Shown here: positions 21,139 through 29,633 of the stretch, piece after piece
Layout: every line of letters begins with the position of its first letter
How positions within the stretch are numbered: the stretch's first letter is position 1
Assembly: GCA_024181965.1 (NCBI GenBank)
Contig: BQXS01011316.1
Location: 1 to 29,633 of the forward strand
DNA from: Aduncisulcus paluster
Taxonomy: Eukaryota; Fornicata
DNA length: 29,633 nucleotides
Direction: 5' to 3'
Notes under the pieces: model-generated
Databases searched by the model: none
What the model was told of the DNA's origin: nothing
What the model saw: only the letters and a program-made list of their open reading frames with translations
Position numbers and translations under genes: made by a program

Positions 21139-23401
21139 TTATATCTTCAAACCATCGTCAAGAAACTTACCTTCATAAAGATATCTTTGTTGAAAACATA
21201 AATGAACGAATCCTGACAATTCATTCACCTTCCGAAACCCCATATTATTCCTCCTAAATAAAAACCAATAACATACAAACCATTTCCAATCCCGAGAACG
21301 ATCAAATGGAAATAAATACAATAATATGATAAAATTAAATAGATTAAACGTACTGTCTGCTAATAATTGTAATTCTGTTGGCACTCTCACACCGTTTCCG
21401 CTGGATGTAAGAGCATACACAAGATCCTCTGCAAATTTCATCTCTGATTCCATAATAAATGTTACTGATACACCTGTTCTTGCAGCTCTTCCCGTTCTTC
21501 CGACTCTATGGACATAATCTTCAATATGGGAAGGAACAGAGAAGTTAATTACAAGACCAAGACCTGGTACATCGATTCCTCTTGCCGCAACACTTGTTCC
21601 AACCAAAATATCTATCTTGTCATCTTCTGAGCCTTCTCTCTTGCTTTGTGCCTGATGATAGAAAGATAATGAGGAAAAATCTATTTCTTCTTCGTGACTT
21701 TGTTTGAATCGTTGAAGAACCTTGACTCTCTCATCTTGCTCTTCTCCTCCATGGATGAGACCAACTCTGAATCCAGCAAGGATTAGAGTGGCAGTTAGGG
21801 AGGTGGCTTCCTCTTGAGTTGTCGTGAATATGAGAACTTTATGGATGTTTGAAACCCACGTCTCATCACAAAATCTATATATAGATTCATTCTGTCCCTT
21901 CTTCTTCTCTTTCCTCCTCTTCTTCTCTTTCCTTCTCTTCTTCTTTCTCTTCTTCTTTCTCTTCTTCTGCATGTCTTTTCTTGTCTGTCTCACCATCAGT
22001 AACTTCAAGAGAGCCAAATGCACAGTTAACTTCTTCAACCAGTGCTCTAAAAATAGAATCGGAGTCAGCACCAGAGCTATGGCGAACGGCAGCAGGAAGA
22101 TCTAAGCTTATCTCTTCTTCCTTACCGACTTTGTCTTTAAGAGAAGATCTTTTGAGCCGTTCTTGATGCACCAAAATCTTTGAATGGGCCCATATTTTCA
22201 ATACTCTTAGACATTCATGAAGTCTATCTTCCTGACGAGAAAGGACACACACAAATTGCTTGACACTTCTCGATGGAAGCGCTCGACCACCGACGAATAC
22301 TTCACAGTGCATTTGGTGTTTTTTCTTCTCCTTGTGGATAGTGTGATACAGTTTGTTAAGACGCTTTGTAATCGAAGTTAATGACATTTTTGAAGTTGGA
22401 TCTGCCGTTAAATTTTCCTTTTCACACGTTTCTTTAGCCTTTTTCAGTTTCTTCACCTCAAGGTCGAGCTGTTTGACTCTTTCTTTCTCAGCGGCCAATT
22501 CGTCCTTATCTCGACCACGAGAGAACAATTCATTAGCTAATTTAGATAAATACTTTGGAAATGTTGCAGAGAACATGCATAATTGTCGATCGGGTCGCAA
22601 TATTGAGAAAATAGTCTGAATTTGAGGCTCAAAACCTTCATCGAAGATTCGATCGGCTTCATCCAAAACAACGAATGAAACCCGGTTTAAATTCGTAATT
22701 TTCCCATTGCTAACTGTTAAGGTCTGCAATAATCGACCTGGAGTACAAATAACAATCTCACAACCTCTTTTTAAAGAACTCATTTGAAACTTCACTTCAC
22801 TCCCTCCAAACACACAAACGACACGTATTTTAATACTTTCAGCAAAATCTTGAATTTCCTGTGCAATTTGAATAACCAATTCACGGGTATGAACGAGTAC
22901 AAGAGCGATTGGACCTTCCCCGGGCAAAGAACGACGTTGAGCACTAACATGACGAAGCATGGGAATAGCATATGCCAATGTTTTACCACTTCCTGTTTCA
23001 GCACAGGCCAACACATCACGACCATGAAGGAGTAATGGCAAAGCTTGCATTTGGATAGCTGTTGGATTTTTGAATCTTTTGGCTTTGATAACATTCATAA
23101 ATGGAGTAATCAAACCCAATTGATCCCAATTTTGAATTGGAGTAAGAACATCATTTCCAGCAACACGAATCTGATGAGTGGAGCGAAATTCATCAACTTC
23201 ACATTTTGTCATCTCTGCTAGAGATTCTACTTCTGAATAAAATTCCTTTTCTATGGGTTTTAATTCAATTTTCTTTTGAGAAGACAACAGAACGGATCTT
23301 CTCTTGAGAACTCGGTCTTTAGATAGTTCTTCATGTGATATAATTTTTGGTTTAAATTTCTCTCTTGTATTCCAACATCCAGGCAACGGTTCTTCGTACA
23401 T
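21139..23401 (-). CDS. DEAD-box RNA helicase, Prp5/DDX46-like, frame split in a GA-rich tract
   Basis: ATG 23401. The FYSEVESLAEMTKCEVDEFR block precedes a Q-motif region, as in the Prp5/DDX46 family. Motif I AETGSGKT (nt 22979-23002), Ia HTREL, TPGR, II DEAD (22652-22663) and III SAT (22562-22570) follow in one frame, which stops at 21887. The next frame carries VLIFTTTQEEA, VGTSVAARGIDVPG and VI HRVGRTGRAARTG (21472-21510). The change is +1 and must fall in the GA-rich tract at about 21895-21970, where no GT-AG intron fits. Two insertions are unusual: a coiled coil after SAT (residues 294-364) and an acidic stretch from about 409. The ALTSSGNGVRVPTELQLL end also matches Prp5. Beyond about 21354 the frame reads as noncoding, so the true C-terminus is uncertain. 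Known role of the family: ATP-dependent remodelling of U2 snRNP at the branch site. Confidence 0.75.
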
Positions 23402-23462
23402 ATATATAGTAGATGCGGCAAAATTGCATGATTAAATCAAAAATCCATTTGTCAACCATTGA
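23402..23462. promoter_or_regulatory. 61-bp divergent promoter region
   Basis: The start codons of the helicase (23401, minus) and the 1115-aa protein (23463, plus) are separated by only 61 bp. The spacer is AT-rich, with a TATATATAG element next to the helicase start. Both promoters must lie here or within the genes. Confidence 0.6.
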
Positions 23463-26400
23463 ATGGATCGATCATCATCTATTCACGAAACTGAGGAAAA
23501 AATACGTGAATATGCGTCCAAACTAGTTTCTTTATGCGATCACATTCAGGATCAGCTTGTTAGAGAAGAACGTCTCGTATCCTCTTCAAAAACAAAAGTA
23601 ATGGATGTACACTATATTGATTCAAATGGTGACAAAAGAAATGTATTTAAATCCCTCGGATTATTAAGCTCTTATCATGATATTGCGTGTGGTCTTGAAG
23701 AAACGTTAAAATCCTCCGTATCTGATCATTTTCAAGGCATATATAACGAAAAATTTAAGGAATTATTGGCATTTTATTCCATTCCTGATATTAAAAAAAG
23801 AATAGCCGAAGTTAATTCGATAAATAAGACAATCAGTTCATATTCTGCCGGTACATGTTCCACTGATGATGAAGCTGAAATTAAGTCGATTATGGATCTC
23901 ATAGTTAACTCTCTTCGTGGAATCCCCGTCCCTCCCAGCGTGTTTGATGAGTTTGATAAAGAGTATGGTGGCAAGATATCTGAAATCATCTCTCAGATTA
24001 TAAAAGAACTTAAAACTCCTCAAAAATTGGCACAAACCATTGTGGGTCAGGGTTCAGATCCGGCTAATCCTGCGATTGCCCATTTATTGGAACAACACAT
24101 CTCAAAATGCACTAAAACTTGCGTGTATAAAGGTGAAATAATTCCCTTATTAGAAAGACGATTGTTATGTATTATTGTAAAAGAACATCTTAAATCGCTT
24201 CAGGAAGCACAAGTACTTGCACTGGATTCCAAAATTAAAGACTTGGAACGTGGGAAAAAAGATGATTCTCGAAAATTTGACGAGAAAAAACGTAAAACGA
24301 TGTCTCAATTGAGATCTCAAGACATTGTATCTGCATTATATGGCTTGTTTGATGAACACCCTCCAAAGGGTTCAATATCTTTCATTTCTCAAAGATTTAA
24401 ACAAACCATAAAAGAAAAACAGAATCAACATGATGTTTTTGGAGATAAACCCCATGATAAAGCATCAGTTTCGACAGCTGACAAAACCTTTGGCCTAACC
24501 TCACAACAGTCAAGAAGCTGCTCTCGTTCTTCCTTGCCTACCATCTCAGCCCAAAATACATGGGATAAATTAAAGGATTATTTCTCATCCTTGTCTAATA
24601 TATCAAATAATGGTCTATTATCACTCAAACAAACCCAGATGTCATATTCTGAAGGGTCTCTGGAAGTGGATCTTCTCTTGTCAGTCAATGAGGCTTCTGT
24701 GAAACCCACTTACAGTGAAGATGTGAAATCTACAAGTCAAAGTTCACAAGGGAAGGGAAAAGAAGGCGAGCAGGAAGAGAAGGAAGACTCTATTGTAAAG
24801 GAGAGTCGTGCTGAAGAACTCACAGAAGTCAGAAAGGATGAAGAGGAGGAAACCCACGATGGAAGTGTTTCTCAAGTTCCAATTATAACTTCTGATAGCC
24901 ATTCCTCAAGGGCATCTCTGTCAAAGCTCTTCCCGATGGAAATCCACATCTCCTTCTCTCCTTCTCTTGAAATTAGTGCAATGTTACGCACAGCTGCAAT
25001 TCCTGAACCCATTTCTATATCTCGAATCCTTACTCTTATGGGCGGTGTCCAAATACCTTCCAAACCAGTGCATCATTCTTCCTCTTCCTCTTCCTCTTCC
25101 TACTCTGAGTTATATTCAAAGTCTTCAGCCAGAAAGAGGAGATTTAGCAGTGCTGTAGACAGATATGACCAATTAAACGCTTCATATGGACATTCTCAAA
25201 CAATGCATTATCACGACAGTTCTGAGGGTGCTTCTGGTTCTTTGCTATTGCCTCCCTCATTGCGAATGTTCTCTTCTTTGCCCTCATCGGCACAAGAAAT
25301 CTTTGGCTTTCAGGATAAAGTTTCAACGTTTTATCCCATTTCAGATCCCTCTTTTCCTGTGTTTGTACCCATTGTTAAGAATATATGTCAGCGTCTGCTT
25401 GAAGCGTGTTCATACATATTTCACTGGGAAACATCTGTCACGAAATCCAATGAAAGTATATCCATTGCCAATGATCTTTCTCAACCTCGTCTATCAATAG
25501 ATTCCTCACTTTCTTCCCTCATTGTTCCTTTGTTAGAAAGTATGCCGACTCTTGATCCGTCAAATCCCGCCCAATTCAGTCCTTTTGATGAACATGTTAT
25601 GTTCGCACGATTGCTATGCAGCGATTTAATTGTTCAGAATGAGATTATTGCAGTGCGATACTGCTGTCCAAATGTAGGATCCCAGAAGGGGTCTAGCAAA
25701 AAGAGGAAGAATGGATATGACGAGGATTCCAAACAATCAGTATCTCAGGCACCATTTCCTTTACCCTTATCAAGCTCTTTCGAGATAGTTTCAGACCTTG
25801 TTCGCGTTGAACTGTTCGATGATATCATTGCAGAAGATCAAGATCAAATTAAAACTGACGTGGAACAAGAAAAAGACACTCACCGACAACAAGGAACCGG
25901 TCACAAGTCGTCAAAACTATCCAACGCAAAGAGTTATATTATGACGAATGCAGTGGCTTTTCCTCACCCTGGATGTGGAATTATTCACACCATTCAAATG
26001 CATTTCTCTCAATTCCTCTGTGTTGGTCTAAAAATAGACATTCTCAATGGATGTCAATCTATTTTTATCACCTCTACCAAAGGTTCCCCTTCTCTCAGTG
26101 TGTATGAACGTGAGATCCTTGAGATGCTGACCCACTTGAGTTTCAGGAACTCAGTCATTGAATTTGATACATCCAAACGGGGACTTAAGAAGTTTATTAT
26201 CCCATTTTCAGCCCTTCACTCAATATCCCGTGTTCCTTATCTCACTGGAATGAAATCTATTATCTCAAGTTGTATGGTAGGTCTCTTTCGAAGTTGTCAA
26301 GACGTTTGGAATGGCATTGAACTGTGTAATCGTGAGGGTAGATCTTTGGACTCGTTTGAGGCTACAAGGGAGTTCTTCAACATTAATCCTCCTTGCACTA

Positions 26401-26810
26401 TTCCGGCATTCTCTTTCCTCTTCTTCCTCGTGTATGCCTTGGTCGGTGTGAGTCTGTGTTCATCGGTGTGTAAATGTCCTTCCTCCTCAATCTCACATCT
26501 CATTGATAATCTTCAGATGTTACGGCCTTCCCACACTGCTGGAAAATATCGAAATGGAACAGAAATCCGGTTTAAACTTCAAAACTCACAAATTGAACAA
26601 GAAAAAACTGACGAAAAACAGTCATACGTGGAAACAGAAATATATGGCGTTAGATCATGGAAAACTGATTCAAAACATAATTTTCTGACATTTTCTTCGC
26701 CATTTTTAAAATATATTCTCTATGATTTCCCAGATTTCGAAGAAAAGATACCATTTCCAGTCATGACTGGTGAAATGCAATTTGACACAAAATTCCACAT
26801 TTATCTTTGA
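23463..26810 (+). CDS. Large protein of unknown function, 1115 aa
   Basis: ATG 23463 to TGA 26810, intronless. The first 300 residues are helical and partly coiled-coil (HETEEKIREYASKLVSLCDH; SKIKDLERGKKDDSRKFDEK). A Ser-rich and acidic disordered part follows, including a run of eight Ser near nt 25075-25102. The second half looks folded (for example CGIIHTIQMHFSQFLCVGLKI). One hydrophobic segment at nt 26400-26456 could be a transmembrane helix or a buried helix; there is no signal peptide. I recognise no domain. A helical N-terminus with a folded C-terminus made me consider a THOC5-like protein, but I see no diagnostic motif. It is divergently paired with a splicing helicase, which may mean co-expression. 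Confidence 0.75.
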   Translation: MDRSSSIHETEEKIREYASKLVSLCDHIQDQLVREERLVSSSKTKVMDVHYIDSNGDKRNVFKSLGLLSSYHDIACGLEETLKSSVSDHFQGIYNEKFKELLAFYSIPDIKKRIAEVNSINKTISSYSAGTCSTDDEAEIKSIMDLIVNSLRGIPVPPSVFDEFDKEYGGKISEIISQIIKELKTPQKLAQTIVGQGSDPANPAIAHLLEQHISKCTKTCVYKGEIIPLLERRLLCIIVKEHLKSLQEAQVLALDSKIKDLERGKKDDSRKFDEKKRKTMSQLRSQDIVSALYGLFDEHPPKGSISFISQRFKQTIKEKQNQHDVFGDKPHDKASVSTADKTFGLTSQQSRSCSRSSLPTISAQNTWDKLKDYFSSLSNISNNGLLSLKQTQMSYSEGSLEVDLLLSVNEASVKPTYSEDVKSTSQSSQGKGKEGEQEEKEDSIVKESRAEELTEVRKDEEEETHDGSVSQVPIITSDSHSSRASLSKLFPMEIHISFSPSLEISAMLRTAAIPEPISISRILTLMGGVQIPSKPVHHSSSSSSSSYSELYSKSSARKRRFSSAVDRYDQLNASYGHSQTMHYHDSSEGASGSLLLPPSLRMFSSLPSSAQEIFGFQDKVSTFYPISDPSFPVFVPIVKNICQRLLEACSYIFHWETSVTKSNESISIANDLSQPRLSIDSSLSSLIVPLLESMPTLDPSNPAQFSPFDEHVMFARLLCSDLIVQNEIIAVRYCCPNVGSQKGSSKKRKNGYDEDSKQSVSQAPFPLPLSSSFEIVSDLVRVELFDDIIAEDQDQIKTDVEQEKDTHRQQGTGHKSSKLSNAKSYIMTNAVAFPHPGCGIIHTIQMHFSQFLCVGLKIDILNGCQSIFITSTKGSPSLSVYEREILEMLTHLSFRNSVIEFDTSKRGLKKFIIPFSALHSISRVPYLTGMKSIISSCMVGLFRSCQDVWNGIELCNREGRSLDSFEATREFFNINPPCTIPAFSFLFFLVYALVGVSLCSSVCKCPSSSISHLIDNLQMLRPSHTAGKYRNGTEIRFKLQNSQIEQEKTDEKQSYVETEIYGVRSWKTDSKHNFLTFSSPFLKYILYDFPDFEEKIPFPVMTGEMQFDTKFHIYL

Positions 26811-27995
26811 ATATCTTAAATAAACAACGGAATTTAAAGAAAATAAAATTAATAAAATCAATAAAATTCACTCTGGATGTCACATTCATTGATACGGTAT
26901 CAAAATCTGAAAATTTGACATTGGATAGACCAATAAAGCTCAAATTGTGTGTGTGAACAACTCTCCAGAATATATTTGGTACAGAGTCTGTACAGACAAA
27001 CGTGTTCTATCGTGTCCTGAGTTCTCTTCATTTTTGTTTCCAAGTAAAAGATAGTTCTGGTGGCATTGTATATCGGTAAAAAATTTTGAATGATCTCAAT
27101 ACTCGGAGTATTATGAAATCATACATTTGAGCTCCCGTGACAAAATTCACAATAGTTATTAAAATTAATTATACGGTACGCGATTCTTTCAATTTTAAGG
27201 TTGATTCCGAAGCAGTTGCCTACTAGACATATTATAATATAATAGGAGTCCTATTTTTATGTGAAAACTCATTCCAACTACAAAACGTACGATATCACTT
27301 TCCACGATTGCCATGTTATCAATCCACGGTGAAATAGCACACAAATCTCAGTATCAGATGATCAGGATCTGGCTTGGAGTTGGGGTGGAGGAAATGTCGT
27401 GTTCCAAAGCATCAGGTGATTAGATTCGTTACAGACATATGTATACCATCGTATTCCGAGTTCTTGATATTTTTGATTGTAAGCAAAAGCAAGTGAAAAT
27501 GAACACTAACTAAAATGAACAGAAAGGCAAGGATACGGATAGAAATGAAATGGAAATATATTCATGTTATTGAATGGCATTGAAATCGTTCATAAATGTT
27601 CTTAACACGTGAAATGGAACTATATGGAGTCCTGAGGAGTCCACGGAGCCTGAAAGTCGAGAATAAACATAGAAATGAAAATAAAACAGGTTTTTATCAT
27701 TTATTGGCATTAAACTCGTTTATTTGTTTTTTAAAATTTCCAATTTTATCAATTAATATTGAAGGTGAGGAGTCCTCCATTTTTTCTTGGCTTAAAAACA
27801 AATTGTATGTTTACTATATGTCACATCTTTTTTTAGATGTATATTAAAATTTATTTTAATTGGATTCATTCAATTATACTAACTATATTGTGCTGTGTGG
27901 TCGTTTCTTGTTCGTTTTGTCTTTTTCTCGGACTATTCTCCTTGAAATTCATAATTCTATTTTTATTCTAGATATAATATTCTATCTCTATTCAA
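26811..27995. other. Noncoding region with diverged repeats
   Basis: About 1.2 kb without a convincing gene. 26991-27050 and 27430-27489 are related direct repeats (44 of 60 positions match without gaps, mostly transitions among the differences). A shorter related pair is near 27573-27591 and 27703-27721. GGAGTCCT recurs several times (27244, 27626, 27636, 27771). An 83-codon ORF at 27596-27847 looks fortuitous. Confidence 0.5.
26819..26824 (+). promoter_or_regulatory. AATAAA polyadenylation-like signal
   Basis: It lies only 9 nt after the stop of the 1115-aa gene, implying a very short 3' UTR. Confidence 0.4.
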
Positions 27996-29633
27996 ATGAG
28001 TTCATCCACTGGCTTTATTCAAACTGTGGAACCTGAGTTTGTGCATGAAGGACTGTGTTTTTGCTGTCCAATTCCTGGAGATTCCCCCAATATTAAGATC
28101 CCAAAGTATGAATCGTTGAAAGCTAAGGACCAAACCAAGAAAATACTGTTTGTGAAAAAAAAAGAGTACTATCAGAGTTCTAATGCACAAGAGATGATGA
28201 AAGGAGAGGGTAATTATGGACAATTTACCCATATCTCCATTGCTTTCTGTTCATCTTCCCCAATGAAAGGGGCCTATATCTGTCTTTTTGTTTCTACTTA
28301 TTCTTCGCCTCCATCACACCTTATCTTCACTCTTACATCTTCAAAGGGTGATAAAACATCCAAGAAATACGAATTTCATGAAATTAAAGATGGTGGTTGG
28401 TATTTCCTTCCTGTTGATCTCCCTGATGTTGTTCTGTGCGAGATTACAGGGAAAGGAAGAGAGGAAGAGTATTTTAATATCCGATCCCTTGTTTTCATTA
28501 GAGAAGAAACTCTTGAAGAAATCGCAGCTCGTGAAGCCAGAGAGAAACTATGGTCTGAAGCTCCAGTTGTGAAACCAAAGTTTGTTAAGGAAGGAGATAG
28601 AGAATCTGAAGGTAGAGAATCTATTCCCATTCCACATGATGATCCAAAGCTTGTAGATCCTTCATTCTCAATGGTTAAGTGCAAGAATGATGGGTTTTGT
28701 AAGGAATCTTGGGATTTTGATCAGAGTTCAGAAGCACAAAAAATGTTAAAAGGGGAAGGTGGTGTTGTTTCCTTTTACTTATCCCATCTTTCCATCCCTT
28801 TCCCATCACCTAGTCCAATGAAAGGTGCTTATATATGTGTTCATAAGAATTGTAGTTCACCCTCTCTTCTCTTCACTTTTACTGATCGTGATGGCAAGAA
28901 GACATTCAAGAAGTATGAATTCACAAGACCTAAACATTTATATGAATGGCACTTCCTTCCTATTGATTTGGATAATGTCGTATTGTGTGAGATTGAAGGG
29001 AAAGGAAGGTGGCATATGAAGAATAGTCGAAGTTTCATTATTAACTCCCTTGTTTTCCTTCGAGGTGATGACATTCCCATTGCCCCCAAATTAACAAGGT
29101 GGCTGAAATGTGCTGGGTTTTCCTCAGACAAGGATTCTTTGTCCAAGTCAACAAGTTCACAACAATCTTTTGATACTATCAAAATGTATAGTATACAAAT
29201 CCTTATTCCCTCGTTTATTCATGAAGGAGCTTGGTATTGCAGTCCAATTCCTCGAGATGCTCCCAACATCAAAAATCCAGAGTTTTCAACCATCAAAGCA
29301 CATTCTACGAAGGCTAATCAAAGCCGTTATGCACAAGCTATGATGAAAGGAGAGGTAAATGATATACCCTTCAGTGAGATCTCCCTCCCTTTTGCTCCTA
29401 CTCCTTTGAAAGGGGCCTATGTCTGTCTAAATCGTGATGATTTGCCTATGAATTGTCTTATCTTCATTTTTACATCTTCTAAGAGAAAAAAAATGTCTAA
29501 AAAATATGATTTTGAAAGGAAATGTGATGGTTATGGTTGGTATTTCCTTCCAATCGATCTCTCCGATGTTGTTCTGTGCGAGATAGTTGGAAGCTCAGAG
29601 AAAAGTGCGAATTTTAAAATTAAAGCCCTATTT
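27996..29633 (+). CDS. Protein with three copies of an unrecognised ~150-residue domain (3' partial)
   Basis: ATG 27996 opens a frame with no stop up to the window edge (546 codons), so the C-terminus is missing. Three repeats are visible at about nt 28041-28515, 28650-29070 and 29214-29633. The shared core is PIPxDxPNIKxPxF (absent from repeat 2), AQxMMKGEG, then SPMKGAYIC, LxFTxTSSxGKKxxKKYEF, GWYFLPIDLxDVVLCEIxGKG and a final SLVFIRE. Conserved Trp, Cys and Pro positions suggest a compact beta-rich fold. There is no signal peptide or transmembrane segment, so it is probably intracellular. The linker between repeats 1 and 2 is charged. I do not recognise the family and propose no function. 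Confidence 0.8.
   Translation, partial: MSSSTGFIQTVEPEFVHEGLCFCCPIPGDSPNIKIPKYESLKAKDQTKKILFVKKKEYYQSSNAQEMMKGEGNYGQFTHISIAFCSSSPMKGAYICLFVSTYSSPPSHLIFTLTSSKGDKTSKKYEFHEIKDGGWYFLPVDLPDVVLCEITGKGREEEYFNIRSLVFIREETLEEIAAREAREKLWSEAPVVKPKFVKEGDRESEGRESIPIPHDDPKLVDPSFSMVKCKNDGFCKESWDFDQSSEAQKMLKGEGGVVSFYLSHLSIPFPSPSPMKGAYICVHKNCSSPSLLFTFTDRDGKKTFKKYEFTRPKHLYEWHFLPIDLDNVVLCEIEGKGRWHMKNSRSFIINSLVFLRGDDIPIAPKLTRWLKCAGFSSDKDSLSKSTSSQQSFDTIKMYSIQILIPSFIHEGAWYCSPIPRDAPNIKNPEFSTIKAHSTKANQSRYAQAMMKGEVNDIPFSEISLPFAPTPLKGAYVCLNRDDLPMNCLIFIFTSSKRKKMSKKYDFERKCDGYGWYFLPIDLSDVVLCEIVGSSEKSANFKIKALF

Noticed and set aside
21272-21354. Hydrophobic segment at the helicase C-terminus as a transmembrane helix
   Set aside because: It is a translation of AT-rich DNA after a GTACGT donor-like site and beyond the end of Prp5 similarity. 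A membrane-anchored Prp5 is implausible.
27596-27847. An 83-codon ORF in the right-hand noncoding region
   Set aside because: It has AT-driven composition, no domain and no codon pattern like neighbours. A GTATGT with a TTTTTTTAG inside it would give only a 32-bp intron and no sensible product.
1-29633. tRNA, rRNA, CRISPR or spliceosomal snRNA genes
   Set aside because: Reading the intergenic regions on both strands gave no tRNA T-arm pattern, rRNA stretch, regular spaced repeats or U2/U5/U6 core motifs.

Overview
The window is nuclear DNA from a unicellular eukaryote. It is AT-rich and gene-dense, uses the standard stop codons, and carries kinesin-like, SET-domain, spliceosomal-helicase, FG-repeat and secretory-pathway genes. 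Most genes are uninterrupted. At least two carry short spliceosomal introns with a GTATGT donor, and one of these has a TACTAAT branch-like motif. Large LRR/EGF surface proteins with few short introns would fit a free-living metamonad such as a Carpediemonas-like fornicate, but that placement is inference and cannot be settled from the sequence. A run of 20 N shows this is a scaffold.

Left part (1-12741). A 5'-truncated coiled-coil protein ends in a kinesin-14-like motor fold whose nucleotide-binding motifs have all decayed (2-2284). After about 1 kb of noncoding DNA comes a compact SET2-type histone methyltransferase with a probable 137-bp intron (3266-4206). A 5.4-kb LRR/EGF-type single-pass membrane protein follows (4459-9821). 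An exact 509-bp tandem duplication breaks its reading frame. Next are a doubtful 46-aa ORF, a minus-strand TPR protein with a 58-bp intron (10525-11602) and a minus-strand MRH (mannose-6-phosphate-receptor-like) membrane protein with a YERL tail signal (11812-12741).

Middle (12742-20824). A GGIFGG-repeat protein resembling an FG nucleoporin (13182-14516) faces a very large minus-strand LRR protein (15145-20824). The N-gap inside the latter is flanked by the same 167 bp on both sides. Removing the repeat and the gap gives one continuous frame of 1830 codons, so the gap is very probably two overlapping contig ends.

Right part (20825-29633). A minus-strand Prp5/DDX46-like DEAD-box helicase (about 21139-23401) is split by a one-base frame change in a GA-rich tract and carries two unusual insertions. 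It shares a 61-bp divergent promoter region with an unrecognised 1115-aa protein (23463-26810). About 1.2 kb of noncoding DNA with diverged repeats follows. The window ends inside an open reading frame (27996 to the edge) encoding at least three copies of a domain of about 150 residues that I do not recognise.

The genes are not an operon and share no single pathway. The introns and the Prp5-like factor do agree with each other: the organism splices, and this window carries a gene for a branch-site helicase. Three genes are fragmented by duplication, gap or frameshift, so simple ORF calling would misrepresent about 13 kb of the window.
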